From Amyloporia xantha (Eukaryota > Basidiomycota > Agaricomycetes > Polyporales > Adustoporiaceae): 64,000 nt of DNA. Below are positions 11,467-21,678 of this stretch, piece by piece. Position 1 is the stretch's first letter. Every line of letters begins with the position of its first letter. The notes under the pieces were generated by a model. It ran no database searches. It was not told where the DNA came from and was given only the letters and a program-made list of their open reading frames with translations. Location of the stretch: positions 3,472,001 through 3,536,000 of the forward strand of contig JAYKKR010000001.1 of assembly GCA_036971615.1 (NCBI GenBank), written 5' to 3'. The translations under genes were made by a program, and so were the position numbers.

Positions 11467-12559
11467 ATGGCTGCCATTCAGCTCGCCAAAAAAGCTGTGT
11501 CCTTACCCCCCACCGTGCGCACGCTCGCATCGGGCGCACCAAGCGCGCCTCTCGTCAACCTCTCTGTCCGTGAGCCGGTCGGTCACGGCCACGCGCATGG
11601 ACATGGCGCTGTTGGTCCTCGGTCGGACGTCCCCCCCAAGTGGGTGGGAAGTGTGTCGGCCAGCGCATCAGCAGGTCTGGTCTCGAGAAATTTTGTAAAC
11701 GGTAAGCGTCGTATATTGTAGACGGGGTTCAGCCCCATACGTCCCCGTCGTGCTGACAGCGAGTCCGCGCAAAAATCGCAGCCCCTGCGACCGGTGTCTT
11801 CCAGAAGCGCCTTCTTCACTCGACCGTGCCCGCCAAGATCGAGCCGCAGGTGCCCGACTTCTCGCACTACGAGGCCAAGTCGGACTCGACGAACCGCGCC
11901 GTCTCGTACTTCATGATCGGCTCGCTCGGCCTCCTGTCCGCGTCCGTCGCCAAGTCCACGGTGACCGAGTTCCTCGCGACGATGGCCGCGTCCGCGGACG
12001 TCCTCGCCATGGCGAAGGTCGAGGTCGAGCTGGCGACCATCCCGGAGGGCAAGAACGTCATCATCAAATGGCGCGGGAAGCCCGTGTTCGTCCGCCACCG
12101 CACGCAGGACGAGGTCCAGGAGGCAAGGTCGACGAACTGGAAGTCCCTGCGTGATCCCCAGCGGGACGAGGACAGGACGAAGAAGCCCGAGTGGCTGGTC
12201 ATGGTGGGTGTCTGCACCCACTTGGGTTGCGTGCCCATCGGTGAGGCGGGTGACTATGGAGGATGGTACGTGTTCGCGTGCTGGTATGTGCTATCGCTGG
12301 CTTACGTTTCGCGCGTAACAGGTTCTGCCCATGCCATGGTTCCCATTATGACATTTGTACGTTTGCTTTGTCTCGTTACTTGTCGGTCGTCGCTGAAAGA
12401 CACTCTTCACAGCTGGACGTGTGCGCAAGGGTCCCGCTCCCGTAAGTCGATCTGCGCTCAGTATTTTGTACTGTGCTGACTCCCGAGACTTTTTAGACGA
12501 ATCTCGAAGTTCCTCAGTACGATATCGATGATGCGAGCGGTCTCCTTACCATTGGTTGA
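11467..12559 (+). CDS. RIP1: Rieske iron-sulfur subunit of cytochrome bc1 complex
   Basis: Electron-transfer subunit of respiratory complex III in the inner mitochondrial membrane. Five exons (11467-11701, 11782-12265, 12322-12356, 12413-12441, 12497-12559) give 281 residues. The long N-terminus is a presequence rich in Ala, Ser and basic residues ending near QKRLLHSTVPAK. The single transmembrane helix is SYFMIGSLGLLSASVAKS. The [2Fe-2S] cluster loops CTHLGC and CPCHGSH carry the two Cys and two His ligands, and the second is split by an intron just before it. The C-terminus NLEVPQYDIDDASGLLTIG matches the family. The coding part is clearly more GC-rich than its introns, as expected for a highly expressed gene. 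Confidence 0.97.
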
Positions 12560-13012
12560 TAGATGTTGCATCCATAGAAATCAGCATATATTGCGTATAA
12601 TGGAATGCTTTGGTATCAGTGGGTGTGGACCGTTGTACTCGTATCCTCCGCCGAGAAGTGTATGAGTAACGCCACCTATTGTGTCGCGCAAGGCAATACG
12701 GACTTAAGCAGTAGTACTGTGTCACCAACTGGTGGACGTTGTGTTGTTCAGCGCCAGCTGTATGGGGTAAGTCCGGACGTAAATGAAGCTCCGTGACATC
12801 ATGATCATATGCAGAAGCAGGTTGTAGTTCTTAGCTTCTTTACTTCTGCTCTCACCATCCATGCTCAATCACCCCGGACCAGCGTACATCTGATGATTAA
12901 CCTGTGCAACTGGCTAGATCAATACGTCAAGTTCGCGGTTTTAGCCCGAATATTGTTCTGGTCGATCATGACATGTCCGACAAAAATCATTATATTCTTC
13001 TGCTCGACGAAT
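12560..13012. other. Convergent spacer, no gene seen
   Basis: Holds the 3' ends of the Rieske gene and of the minus-strand unknown gene. A plus-strand open frame covers 12809-13240, but it runs antisense to the better-supported exons and is probably a shadow. Confidence 0.4.
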
Positions 13013-13831
13013 CTACAGACAGAAAAATTTGATGATATATGCAACCACTTCCGACGTCTCTTGGTTGTGGTCGTGGCTGTGGTTGCATTTGCGATAGCGG
13101 CAGTCCTCGACCACTTCACAGCCAATGTCAGTTACACCACATATCATCTGCCATATACACCCCAACCGTTGCGGATGCTACCCCTCGTCATTGAATTCAC
13201 CACTCGCGTAACTTACCTTCAGTCTTTCCCATGCCATTGAGATGAAACACGGCGACTGGATCGCTATATGCGGCTTTTTGACGATCAAGACTTGACACTG
13301 GCAGATACAAGGACGCATATAGCTGCTCGAGGGAAAGCAGGAAGGAGGAATCGCCGAGGTATGCTCAAGAGGAAGTCTGATCTGCGTCATTACGAGCGTC
13401 GATCAAGCGGTAAAGAAGGATGCTGAGCGATGATGATGTCAAGTGGTCGGACACTTCTGCCGGAGTGGGTTTGGATTCGATACTTCAGAAGGGAAATGGA
13501 CGCTGTAGAGAGGCACAGAGAGCATATGCAGCCACACCGCGCGTCGAGCTGAGTGAGTAGGTCCCGCAGGTGATATTGCCGCTGATGAGCATGCGCATGG
13601 CGACGATCAAGGGATACGTACTTGCTCCGAGGGTCGCTCCGGATCGTCGAGGCCAGTCGGGACATAGTGCGCAGCCAGAGGATGCCCGTCGCAGGGACTC
13701 AGCAGAGGCTGTCCTGGGCGGCGAGGAGGACGGAGCCCGACGGAGAGGAGTCTGGCGCAGTCGAGGTCGGAGACGCGAGTCAATCGGAGATTGCCGAAGA
13801 TCAAGATTTGGCCTAATGGATACTGCGTCAC
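13013..13831 (-). CDS. Unrecognised protein with an in-frame TGA (5' end not resolved)
   Basis: Four in-phase exons can be joined: 13622-13831 (contains QILIFGNLRL and ends PERPSEQ), 13538-13581 (RQYHLRDLLTQLDAR), 13217-13482 (IESKPTPAEVSDHLTSSS onward to FHLNGMGKTE) and 13013-13113. The frame and splice phases agree throughout, but the third exon carries a TGA at 13365-13367 between RNDADQTSS and AYLGDSSFLLSLEQL, with clearly coding sequence on both sides and no GT near it for an intron. The first exon has no ATG; the frame is open upstream to an acceptor near 13848, so a further exon toward the SR-kinase start is likely. No family recognised. Read as a gene with a nonsense change or a sequence error. 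Confidence 0.45.
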
Positions 13832-14003
13832 AGCAGCAATCTGTGGGCTGTGATTGGCTGGAGTGTGACAGAGAGGCGGCGCGGTGGGGGACGCTGGGAG
13901 GAGTGCCGCCCGGGGCTGCGATAAGGTGTCGACCCGTCCCCGGGCTCTTGCCTGTCCGTATCATCGTTCGTCCTCCCCTCTTCACTGCTCTCTCCCTCTG
14001 TCT

Positions 14004-17000
14004 ATGGCACCAAAGCACCCCTGCGCAAAGTACGAGTACGTCGTCACCCCCACTGGCGCAAAGATCGTCCCAGTCCCAGATGCACCCCCCAAGGACGAGG
14101 AGTCTCCCGCAGAGTACAACGCTGGCGGGTATCTGCAGATTAGTGTTAGGGACACCTTCAAGGACGGCCGCTATGTCATTCTTCGCAAGCTAGGGTACGT
14201 CTTTCAACCCTCCATCGCGCCCGCTGGCTTCTAGGAGCCCGACGCGTCTTCTATCTCGCTGACACCGTGATCGTGCGATCAGATGGGGACACTTCTCGAC
14301 GGTTTGGCTTGTAAAGGATACAATGTGCGTCTTTTCTCTCTCTTCCTCTTCACGATCGGTCCCGCTGCATCGACGTGTGTGGTCACATCCCGTGTTGCCT
14401 TGTGTGAAATCCGCCGCGCAGTCACACGACGCAGTGGCGCCTTCCCTTGTTCGGTTTTCGTCATCATCTCCCGGGCGTGCCTATGTTGGCTGGTCATCGT
14501 TTTTGGTATCGCGTATTGTGGCGGACCACCTACTGGTGGCGTCGCGATCCTATCGACATCATCGCTGGCTGCTAAAAGTGCCACATTGGCCAGGACAGCG
14601 CCCGACATGGTTCGAATTCCTTTCACATGATCAGATCATGTCAAAGGTGCTCGCAAACATGGGCGACCTTGGCATTGTAGGTTTGTACCAGTCACGCGGC
14701 TCGGAGAGGAGCAGGAAATTATTTTGCCTTTCGTGAAAGATTGCTGTATTCATCATTTACGACAACCTCCCCTGGCATTTCAGTTGGGAAGTTTTTCGTA
14801 TTTTCTTGGACTTCCTATCGCCTCTCCTTGGCGCGGACATAAAGGCTTTTACTGTGTCATGTTACCGTCGATATGTTGTTGTTCAAAATGTCCGTACTGT
14901 CGTTGGCTAGAGAGCGTGCGCTTCGCGCGGGTCGTGAACCATGCGAACAGCATTGCCATCTGTCTCTATTGCCTCTGATCCCTTTCTTCGTTAATGGCAA
15001 ATTTCGTGGCGGTGTTGATGGGTCTTGATGTCACTTGGTGCGTTGTGGCATTCTGGACGACATAGCATGTCTCGTGTCGCAGGTCCGCTAGCGTGGTTGC
15101 CACCCGTGGTCATGTGTTTCCTGCGGCGCCAAGGTGTGCTGAAATCGACAGCCATTGCGACTTCGTGCTGTTGTAATATAGCAGACCTTCCCCACGTGCG
15201 CGTGAATTTAATACGATCCAGCCACCGCTGCACATTAGCGTAAAATCTATGTCCTATCCGAGACTCGCCGGGCTGTGACAGGACCCCATGCCTGTGCCCG
15301 CGCAGTCGATGCAGCAATCCGATGAACCTGCTTGGCATTTATCGCGCACACATGACCGCTGACCTGCCTTTTACAGTGCGAACCGCCACTCCGCGCTCAA
15401 AGTGGTCAAATCTGCCGGCCGCTACGCCGAGACGGCGCGCGACGAGATCAAGTTGCTCAGTCAGGTGAAGAACGAGAGTCCCGAGCACCCTGGGCGGGAG
15501 AATGTCGTCTCTTTCCTCGACTCGTTCCAGCATGCGGGGCCGGAGGGCATCCATGTATGCATTGTGTTCGAGCCGCTGGGCGAGAATCTGCTCGCGCTCA
15601 TCGAGCGGCACAAGAAGGCGGGCGTGCCTCCTGCGCTCGTGAAGGTGATCGCGAAGCAGATCCTGCTTGGTCTCGAGTACCTGCACGACGAGTGCGATCT
15701 CGTGCACACTGATATTAAGCCCGAGAACATCAGTGCGTATCCCTCCGATACGCAGCGTGCGCCCTGATACTAATGAGGACGCCGCGCACAGTGATCTCCA
15801 TCCCGGATGTGGAGGCACACATCAAGGCGGAGCTGGAGCGTTCACCCTCTCCGACGTCTCGCAAAGTCGGCGTCCCGCCCAAGCAGATAACGCGTTCCGG
15901 GGTCGCCATTCCACGGCTCGCGATAGGGCGCGAGCGACACGTGCAGATATTCGAGTCGCAGCCGCTGTCGAGTCCGTCGTCCTTGAGCAGCTATAGCGCG
16001 GGCTCGAGCCCGAATCTGCGTGCGGGGCTGCAAATGTCACGGCTCGCGAGTACGCAGAGTGTACACAGTCTTCTCGACAAGAAGGGCAAGGGCAAACAGG
16101 ACTCAGCCTCGACGCAGTCGAGCGACCTGTCGGACAGTTCGAGCGGTAGCTCGGGGTCTGGGCCCGTGCCGTCGAGCATTGCGACGTCGTATAGTAACGA
16201 TACGGCGCTGACGTCGCTGGGGAGCCTCACGAGCGAGGTGAACAAGTTGTCGATCATGACGCGGCCATGTACGGCGTCTCTCTGTACGTGCATTTGCCAG
16301 GAGACGTCTGCGGAGACGGAGGTGCAGTCAGCGGCAGCAGGCCCTGACGGGCAGAGTTCCCACCTCAATAAACCACTCACGGGGCCTTCGCTCCTCTCCC
16401 AAACTGCCCCTCATAACCTTCATCGGAGCCGCTCCCCTCTTCGTATACATCATCCCGACGACGGTCCCCTCTGTTCGCATCCTTCTCATTATTCACAATC
16501 ATGTCATCGGACGTCCAGTCCCCCGCCCATGCCGCCGCCGCCGTCGCCGGCTCCCTTACCCCCACCTATCTCCATAAAGATCGCCGACCTGGGGAACGCA
16601 ACGCCATCGTATAAACATTACACGGAAGACATCCAGACGCGGCAGTACCGCTCACCAGAGGTCATCCTCGGGCGGACAGACTGGGGCCCCACCGCCGACA
16701 TCTGGAGTGCGGCGTGCGTGATCTTCGAGCTGCTCAGCGCCGAGTACCTGTTCGACCCGCAGAGCCAGGGCGGCGTGTTCGGGAAAGACGACGATCATAT
16801 GGCGCAGATCATCGAGCTCCTGGGCGACTTTGAGGCGGAAGTAAAGTTCGGTGGGCGGTTCAGTCGCGAGCTATTTGACAGCACTGGTAAGTCGCCGTCC
16901 CTTTTTGGGCGGTTGGGCTCGGGTGCTGCGCCCCCACAGTGGCGCAGGGGTCCCGGCCTGACTATGTCCTATTCTCCGAGTTTCGGGTCGTGTTCTCCAT

Positions 17001-17243
17001 TGCTTACGCCGGTTTCATGCGATGATAGGCGCCCTGAGATACATCCGAAGTTTGAAGCCTTGGCCGCTGAAGCGCGTCATGGTCGAGAAGTACCTTTGGT
17101 CCGAAGAGGACGCGGATGCTGTCTCTGAATTCCTCGAGCCGATGCTGACCATTAATCACCGCAAGCGGAAACATGCACGGGACATGAAGGACCACAAGTG
17201 GCTCGAAGTGGACATGTCAACTCCGGACCTGTGGAACTGGTGA
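14004..17243 (+). CDS. SR-protein-specific kinase (SRPK/Sky1/Dsk1 family)
   Basis: Phosphorylates Arg-Ser domains of splicing and mRNA-export factors. Five exons (14004-14194, 14283-14324, 15377-15732, 15792-16886, 17029-17243) encode 632 residues. Kinase features: glycine loop KLGWGHFSTVWL, ATP lysine in ALKVVKSAGRYAETARDE, catalytic loop HTDIKPEN, then a spacer of about 270 residues rich in Ser and Pro between the two kinase halves, the SRPK-specific ADLGNA in place of DFG, and QTRQYRSPEVILG. The split kinase with a low-complexity spacer is the hallmark of SRPKs; the spacer controls nuclear-cytoplasmic location in known members. Its second intron is 1,052 nt, about twenty times the local norm. 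Confidence 0.95.
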
Positions 17244-17874
17244 TCCCACCTCGAATTCCGTTTTAATTCGGGAGCTCTTGTTTTTTTTTTCACCGCGTGG
17301 ACGCGGCGGCTATCTGGCATTTTATTCTCTTGACTAGTATATAGTACTCCAACGACGAGTGCGCGGTGAATCGGCATTCCATAATCAGCATCCTTCCTCC
17401 GGCAACCTCATCGCTATCGCTCCGCATCTCATGTCACCTCCTCCGGCTACCTCACTCCACACGCACTCTACCCTTCCGTATGTTCGTCGGCTCATGTTGT
17501 GATCTCCCTAACCGCTAGACTCTTAGACTCTGCTGGTTTGTTGACCGTCGAATTCCCCTACCCTACCTACATACCCGCAAGTTTACATGCATACTTCTGT
17601 TGTCTATTTCTGGGGCCTGTCGCTGCATAGGGTGCATATGTTATCCTGTCATATTTCGTACTCTTTCAACTCTGCCTGTAGCTATCGTATACTTGATTCA
17701 AATCAGATTTCCTCCATCGTCATGTGATAGACGCGTCTTAGAGTCATCTGACTCTCAGCCACTAGCGCGTTTGCCGACTGGGACGTGTCGGGACCTGGTT
17801 CGACTGTGCCACAACTGCGCTACCTGAAACATTGACGTAAGCGAATTGTTCTTGTACTGAGACACTCATTCTTG
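17244..17874. other. Spacer between SR kinase and first helicase
   Basis: Contains the kinase 3' UTR (a T-run at 17280) and the helicase promoter. CT-rich tracts occur around 17380-17480, a common basidiomycete core-promoter feature. No gene seen. Confidence 0.4.
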
Positions 17875-20703
17875 ATGCCCAAAGCCGAAAAGATCAAACA
17901 CTACGCCGTTCACAGAGAGGATTTGCAATCTCATCTAAGTCGTGAACAGGTAAGAATTGAACTTCAAATTAGGCTACCTCGACCCTTGCATTTATAGTGA
18001 CCGGTTAATGCAGACCAAGCACGACGTAAGTCCCCTGATGACGGTGTATGTAATCTTCTGAGCCCTGCACGTATAGGTATCTCGACGCTGCGGGTCCACT
18101 GATGCAGTGTCGGTTCAGCAGAGCTTGGAGAATCTCGTGGAGACAGATGGAGGAAGATGTCCAAGTCCGATGAGTTCTGACGAAGGTAAGACATGCGCAT
18201 AGTTTCTGAGCCTTGTGGACCGATTTTCCCTTTGAAAGAGTTCGAACGTCAGATTGAGGCCTGTATGCCACCCACTCCTAGTGGCAGTATGTCATCTCAG
18301 CCAAATTCTATCGAACATGTATCCTTCACTGCCGCCCCACCGTGTGTCGTTCGAGAAGTGGATCCTGCTCCGTTTAAAGCGGCTCCTATAGTCCTTTCCC
18401 AGGAACAGCTCAGAGTTACCAAAATAGTTCAGGCAGGGCACAATGTCTTCTTTACGGGTTCTGCTGGTAGGTGTTTGATTTATTTTTATACATGCTAGTT
18501 ATAATCCTGCCATCTCTCTCTAGGTACTGGGAAGTCCATCCTTCTCAGTGAGATCATAGATCGCTGCGGGGGAGGATTGAGTATAAAAGCTGGACTACTT
18601 GGAGTGACAGCGGCCACAGGGATCGCTTCTGTGCATATAGGCGGATGCACACTCCATTCGTGGGCTGGTATTGGGCTGGGAAAGGAAAGCGCACCTGTAC
18701 TCGCCGGAATGCTCCTAGGAATAGAGAAGCAGATGAGAGACATGGAGCATAAAGCCAATTCACCGCAGTGCTCTTCGGCGCGGAGAGAGGCCATCCTGAA
18801 ACGGATGGTGTCTATACTCAAAGCGCGAAGTGTGTCAACATATTTCGGATCGAAGGCATTTGAAAGGTGGCGTTATGTGCGGACACTCATCATTGACGAG
18901 AGTAAGTGCCCCGAGATCTGCGTCAGCACGCCATTCACGAGACCCTTGATTTAGTCTCCATGGTAGATGGTGTATTATTTGACAAACTGGTCAGCCCCGA
19001 TGTGTTCGCTCTTGCTTCCTGACTGAAGACGGTTAAAAGGAATTTATTGGTCGTATTCTCCGTGTGCGGGAATCACCATCTGGCAAGATCGAGGTTCGTC
19101 GAATTCATCTCGTAAACATCTTAACGTGGTTGCTCAGCTGTAAGTCTCATTCTCTATCTGAAGGAGTTGCCATTTGGGGGAATCCAGGTTCGTTGAATTA
19201 CTCATTGAATATACACGTCTCAAAATCGACGACTTCGCAGCTCGTTCTGTCGGGGGATTTTTGCCAACTTCCACCTGTCCCTGATCAGCAGGAGGGTGTG
19301 TCCTTACCAGTTAATTACGCTTTCGATGCAAAGTCGTGGACCAAATGTGTCGATAAAATTGTTGTACTGCACCGTGTCTTCCGACAGAAAGATCAGAGTG
19401 AGCTCTGTGATACTCAAGTAAGAATCAGTGGGCTGATCAGCATGTCGCATGCAGAATTCGTTGACATGCTCAACGCAATGAGAGAAGGATATCTAGATTC
19501 GGACACGATAACAGAGTTCCGGAAGTTGGAGCGGCCGCTTGTTTACGATGATGGCATTGAGCCAGCAGAACTGTATGTCTTTCACTATATAGCCCGCAAT
19601 TTGAAATAAACTTCGATAGCTTTCCGACGCGTGAGGAAGTCGAAACTGCGAATATCACACGTCTCAACAGGCTCAGTGGAGCAGTGCATCAATACGATGC
19701 AATCGATATTCCTGGATTTACTAGGGCAGGTGTACCTATACCTGACGACAGAGTACGAAGGGCGCTAGGCCGACTTGTGGCTCTGAAATCTGTTACACTC
19801 AAGGTCCGAAGGTTCTCTTCTCGTTCATGAAATCTTGATATTAACACTTTGCTCACAGGAAGGCGCGCAAGTCATGCTGATCAAGGTACTTGCCGCAATG
19901 ACAGATTCTTGTCTGTCGACTTAAAATTTCCTGGAAAATGCAGAACCTTGTTCAAGGAGAACTTGTCAATGGATCAATTGGCCGTGTAGTGGGTTTCATC
20001 ACCTGCCATGATGCACTAGCTCAATCCATGAGAATCGCTTTCACTGAAGCCAAAGAACAGTCCAGCGTCGACTTTCCCGTCGTCCTGGAGGAAGAAGAGG
20101 ACAGGATACCACAAGCTATCTTGGAAAATAAACAAGTTTGGCCGGTCGTACAGTTTAGGTATGGCGGACCCATATTATGTATCCCGACTTCCTTCGAGGT
20201 GAAAAATCCTGATGGCTCTAATGAAGCGAGACGGGAGCAGGTGAGGATATGATCAAATCGGTCTATGTGTAAGATCCTCATAGACTCTGCAATACGACAT
20301 AGATCCCTCTGATCTTGGCTTGGGCACTCAGTATACACAAATCGCAAGGTCAGACTCTTGAACGCGTGCGAGTAAACTTTCAACGCATGTTCGAGAACGG
20401 CCAAGGTAAGTATCAAGGTGCCTAGATAGCTACATAGACCATACACCTAAGATGGTTCTTTTGGCAGCGTATGTCGCAATGTCTCGGGCTACGCGAAAGG
20501 AATCTGTGGAGATCGTGAATTTCGATCCGTCACTGTGAGTGAACTCGCTGACTCACACTGCATTCTTCACGCATGTTGATACTGGTAACATTATTAGGGT
20601 CAAGGTGGACCAGTATGTACTCGACTGGATGGAGGAAGTCATCGGTCATGATGACAGGACTCAATCAGACATCGATGACGATGCTGAGTACTGGGATATG
20701 TGA
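17875..20703 (+). CDS. PIF1-family DNA helicase, copy A (degenerate N-terminal hybrid-binding domain)
   Basis: 5'-to-3' superfamily 1B helicase; PIF1 enzymes act on telomeres, replication barriers, G-quadruplexes and R-loops. Sixteen exons give 657 residues in frame. Motifs: Walker A FFTGSAGTGKS (split by an intron), [14 protein letters not shown], Walker [52 protein letters not shown] and the C-terminal [18 protein letters not shown] with AYVAMSRAT. The N-terminus (exons 17875-17949, 18014-18025, 18077-18185) sits where copy B has an RNase H1 hybrid-binding domain, but only YAV and VSR survive; the aromatic and glycine residues are gone. Splice sites match copy B except for one extra small exon (19164-19187). 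Clear tandem duplication with copy B 975 bp downstream. Confidence 0.93.
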
Positions 20704-21678
20704 TCCTTTCTTCCACTAGGCTATCGATATCTGTATGTGGCTGTCGTCTCGTCATGAACATACCATACATCTTGCCTATGCACACCACTAAACGAGAATA
20801 ACACCGTCGGTATTGCACCACGTTTCAGTAGACAGACTGAACCCAAACAAGTTGCTGTGCTCCGGTGCATGCCAGTTTGATGTCAGTGGGCATTACAGAT
20901 GGATCCGCAAATGGATCCGCAATGGAAACCTAAGGCCGCTAATGCGAGGTTCTATTGGCTCAGAGCTTCCTTCGATAGCTTTGATCTGCAATGCTCAGTT
21001 CACAACCCTGCCTTCGGAGGGGTGTTCATGAACGACTTCGCAATGTACATAACAAGAAACATATGACGAAGACTGTGCAGTCTTCAATGTACGAGTTGAG
21101 ATACGAGAAGGATACAGATGGCGGACCGACACCTACCGCCATCCACCTCACCCCATGGCGAACTTCGCATTAAAGGGAACATATCCCGTTAAAAATAGAG
21201 ATTAGCGAGATATGACAGCTGAATCGAGTTCTTTTGGGAGAGCGGGTTGACATCTTATTCATACCAGTGCTTCTAAACAACCCGAACGTAACACAAGATG
21301 CCACTACTCTAATTATTGCTGCGCACCTTCATTCCAGCCTCTTTTAGAGATAAAGAGCGTGTACCTCCGAGTCGGATAAATGTTGGCCCAGGTGCGAGGT
21401 AGTTGGATGGTACATACACTGTCTGGATACAAGACTGCAAGTTGCCCAGTATCTGACCACTCAAGTGCGTGATTATGTCAGAAGAGATTTGAGCACTTAA
21501 ACGCTGAAGTGAGAGACGCGTCGTGTGGCAAAAGGTCTTCGCGTATAACCCGGTCAGGTGATCGTGACGTGCGCGGCGAAGCACTGCGCGTCAAGCTGAA
21601 GTCTCCTGTTCGAGCTCATAGAAGAGCGTGTCAGTTATAATCGATCTCTACCTGAGTCATCACGGCTCATCTTCCTCC
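20704..21678. other. Spacer between the tandem helicase genes
   Basis: 975 bp. A minus-strand open frame at 21309-21584 and short plus frames near 20813-21173 are present; none has an ATG plus splice support. A short tandem pair ATGGATCCGCA occurs at about 20900-20921. No RNA gene or mobile element seen. Confidence 0.4.

Noticed and set aside
11583..12221. 212-codon minus frame across the Rieske gene
   Set aside because: Antisense shadow of a strongly biased, GC-rich coding exon.
12809..13240. 143-codon plus frame with a hydrophobic segment
   Set aside because: Antisense to exons of the minus-strand gene that join in phase; no support for it as a gene, although it cannot be fully excluded.
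13485..14234. Long overlapping open frames on both strands around the SR-kinase start
   Set aside because: They are shadows in GC-rich sequence; the kinase exon and the minus-strand exon chain explain the region better.
14283..15338. Several 70-140-codon frames inside the long kinase intron
   Set aside because: No ATG-plus-domain support and no splice logic; composition looks like intron.
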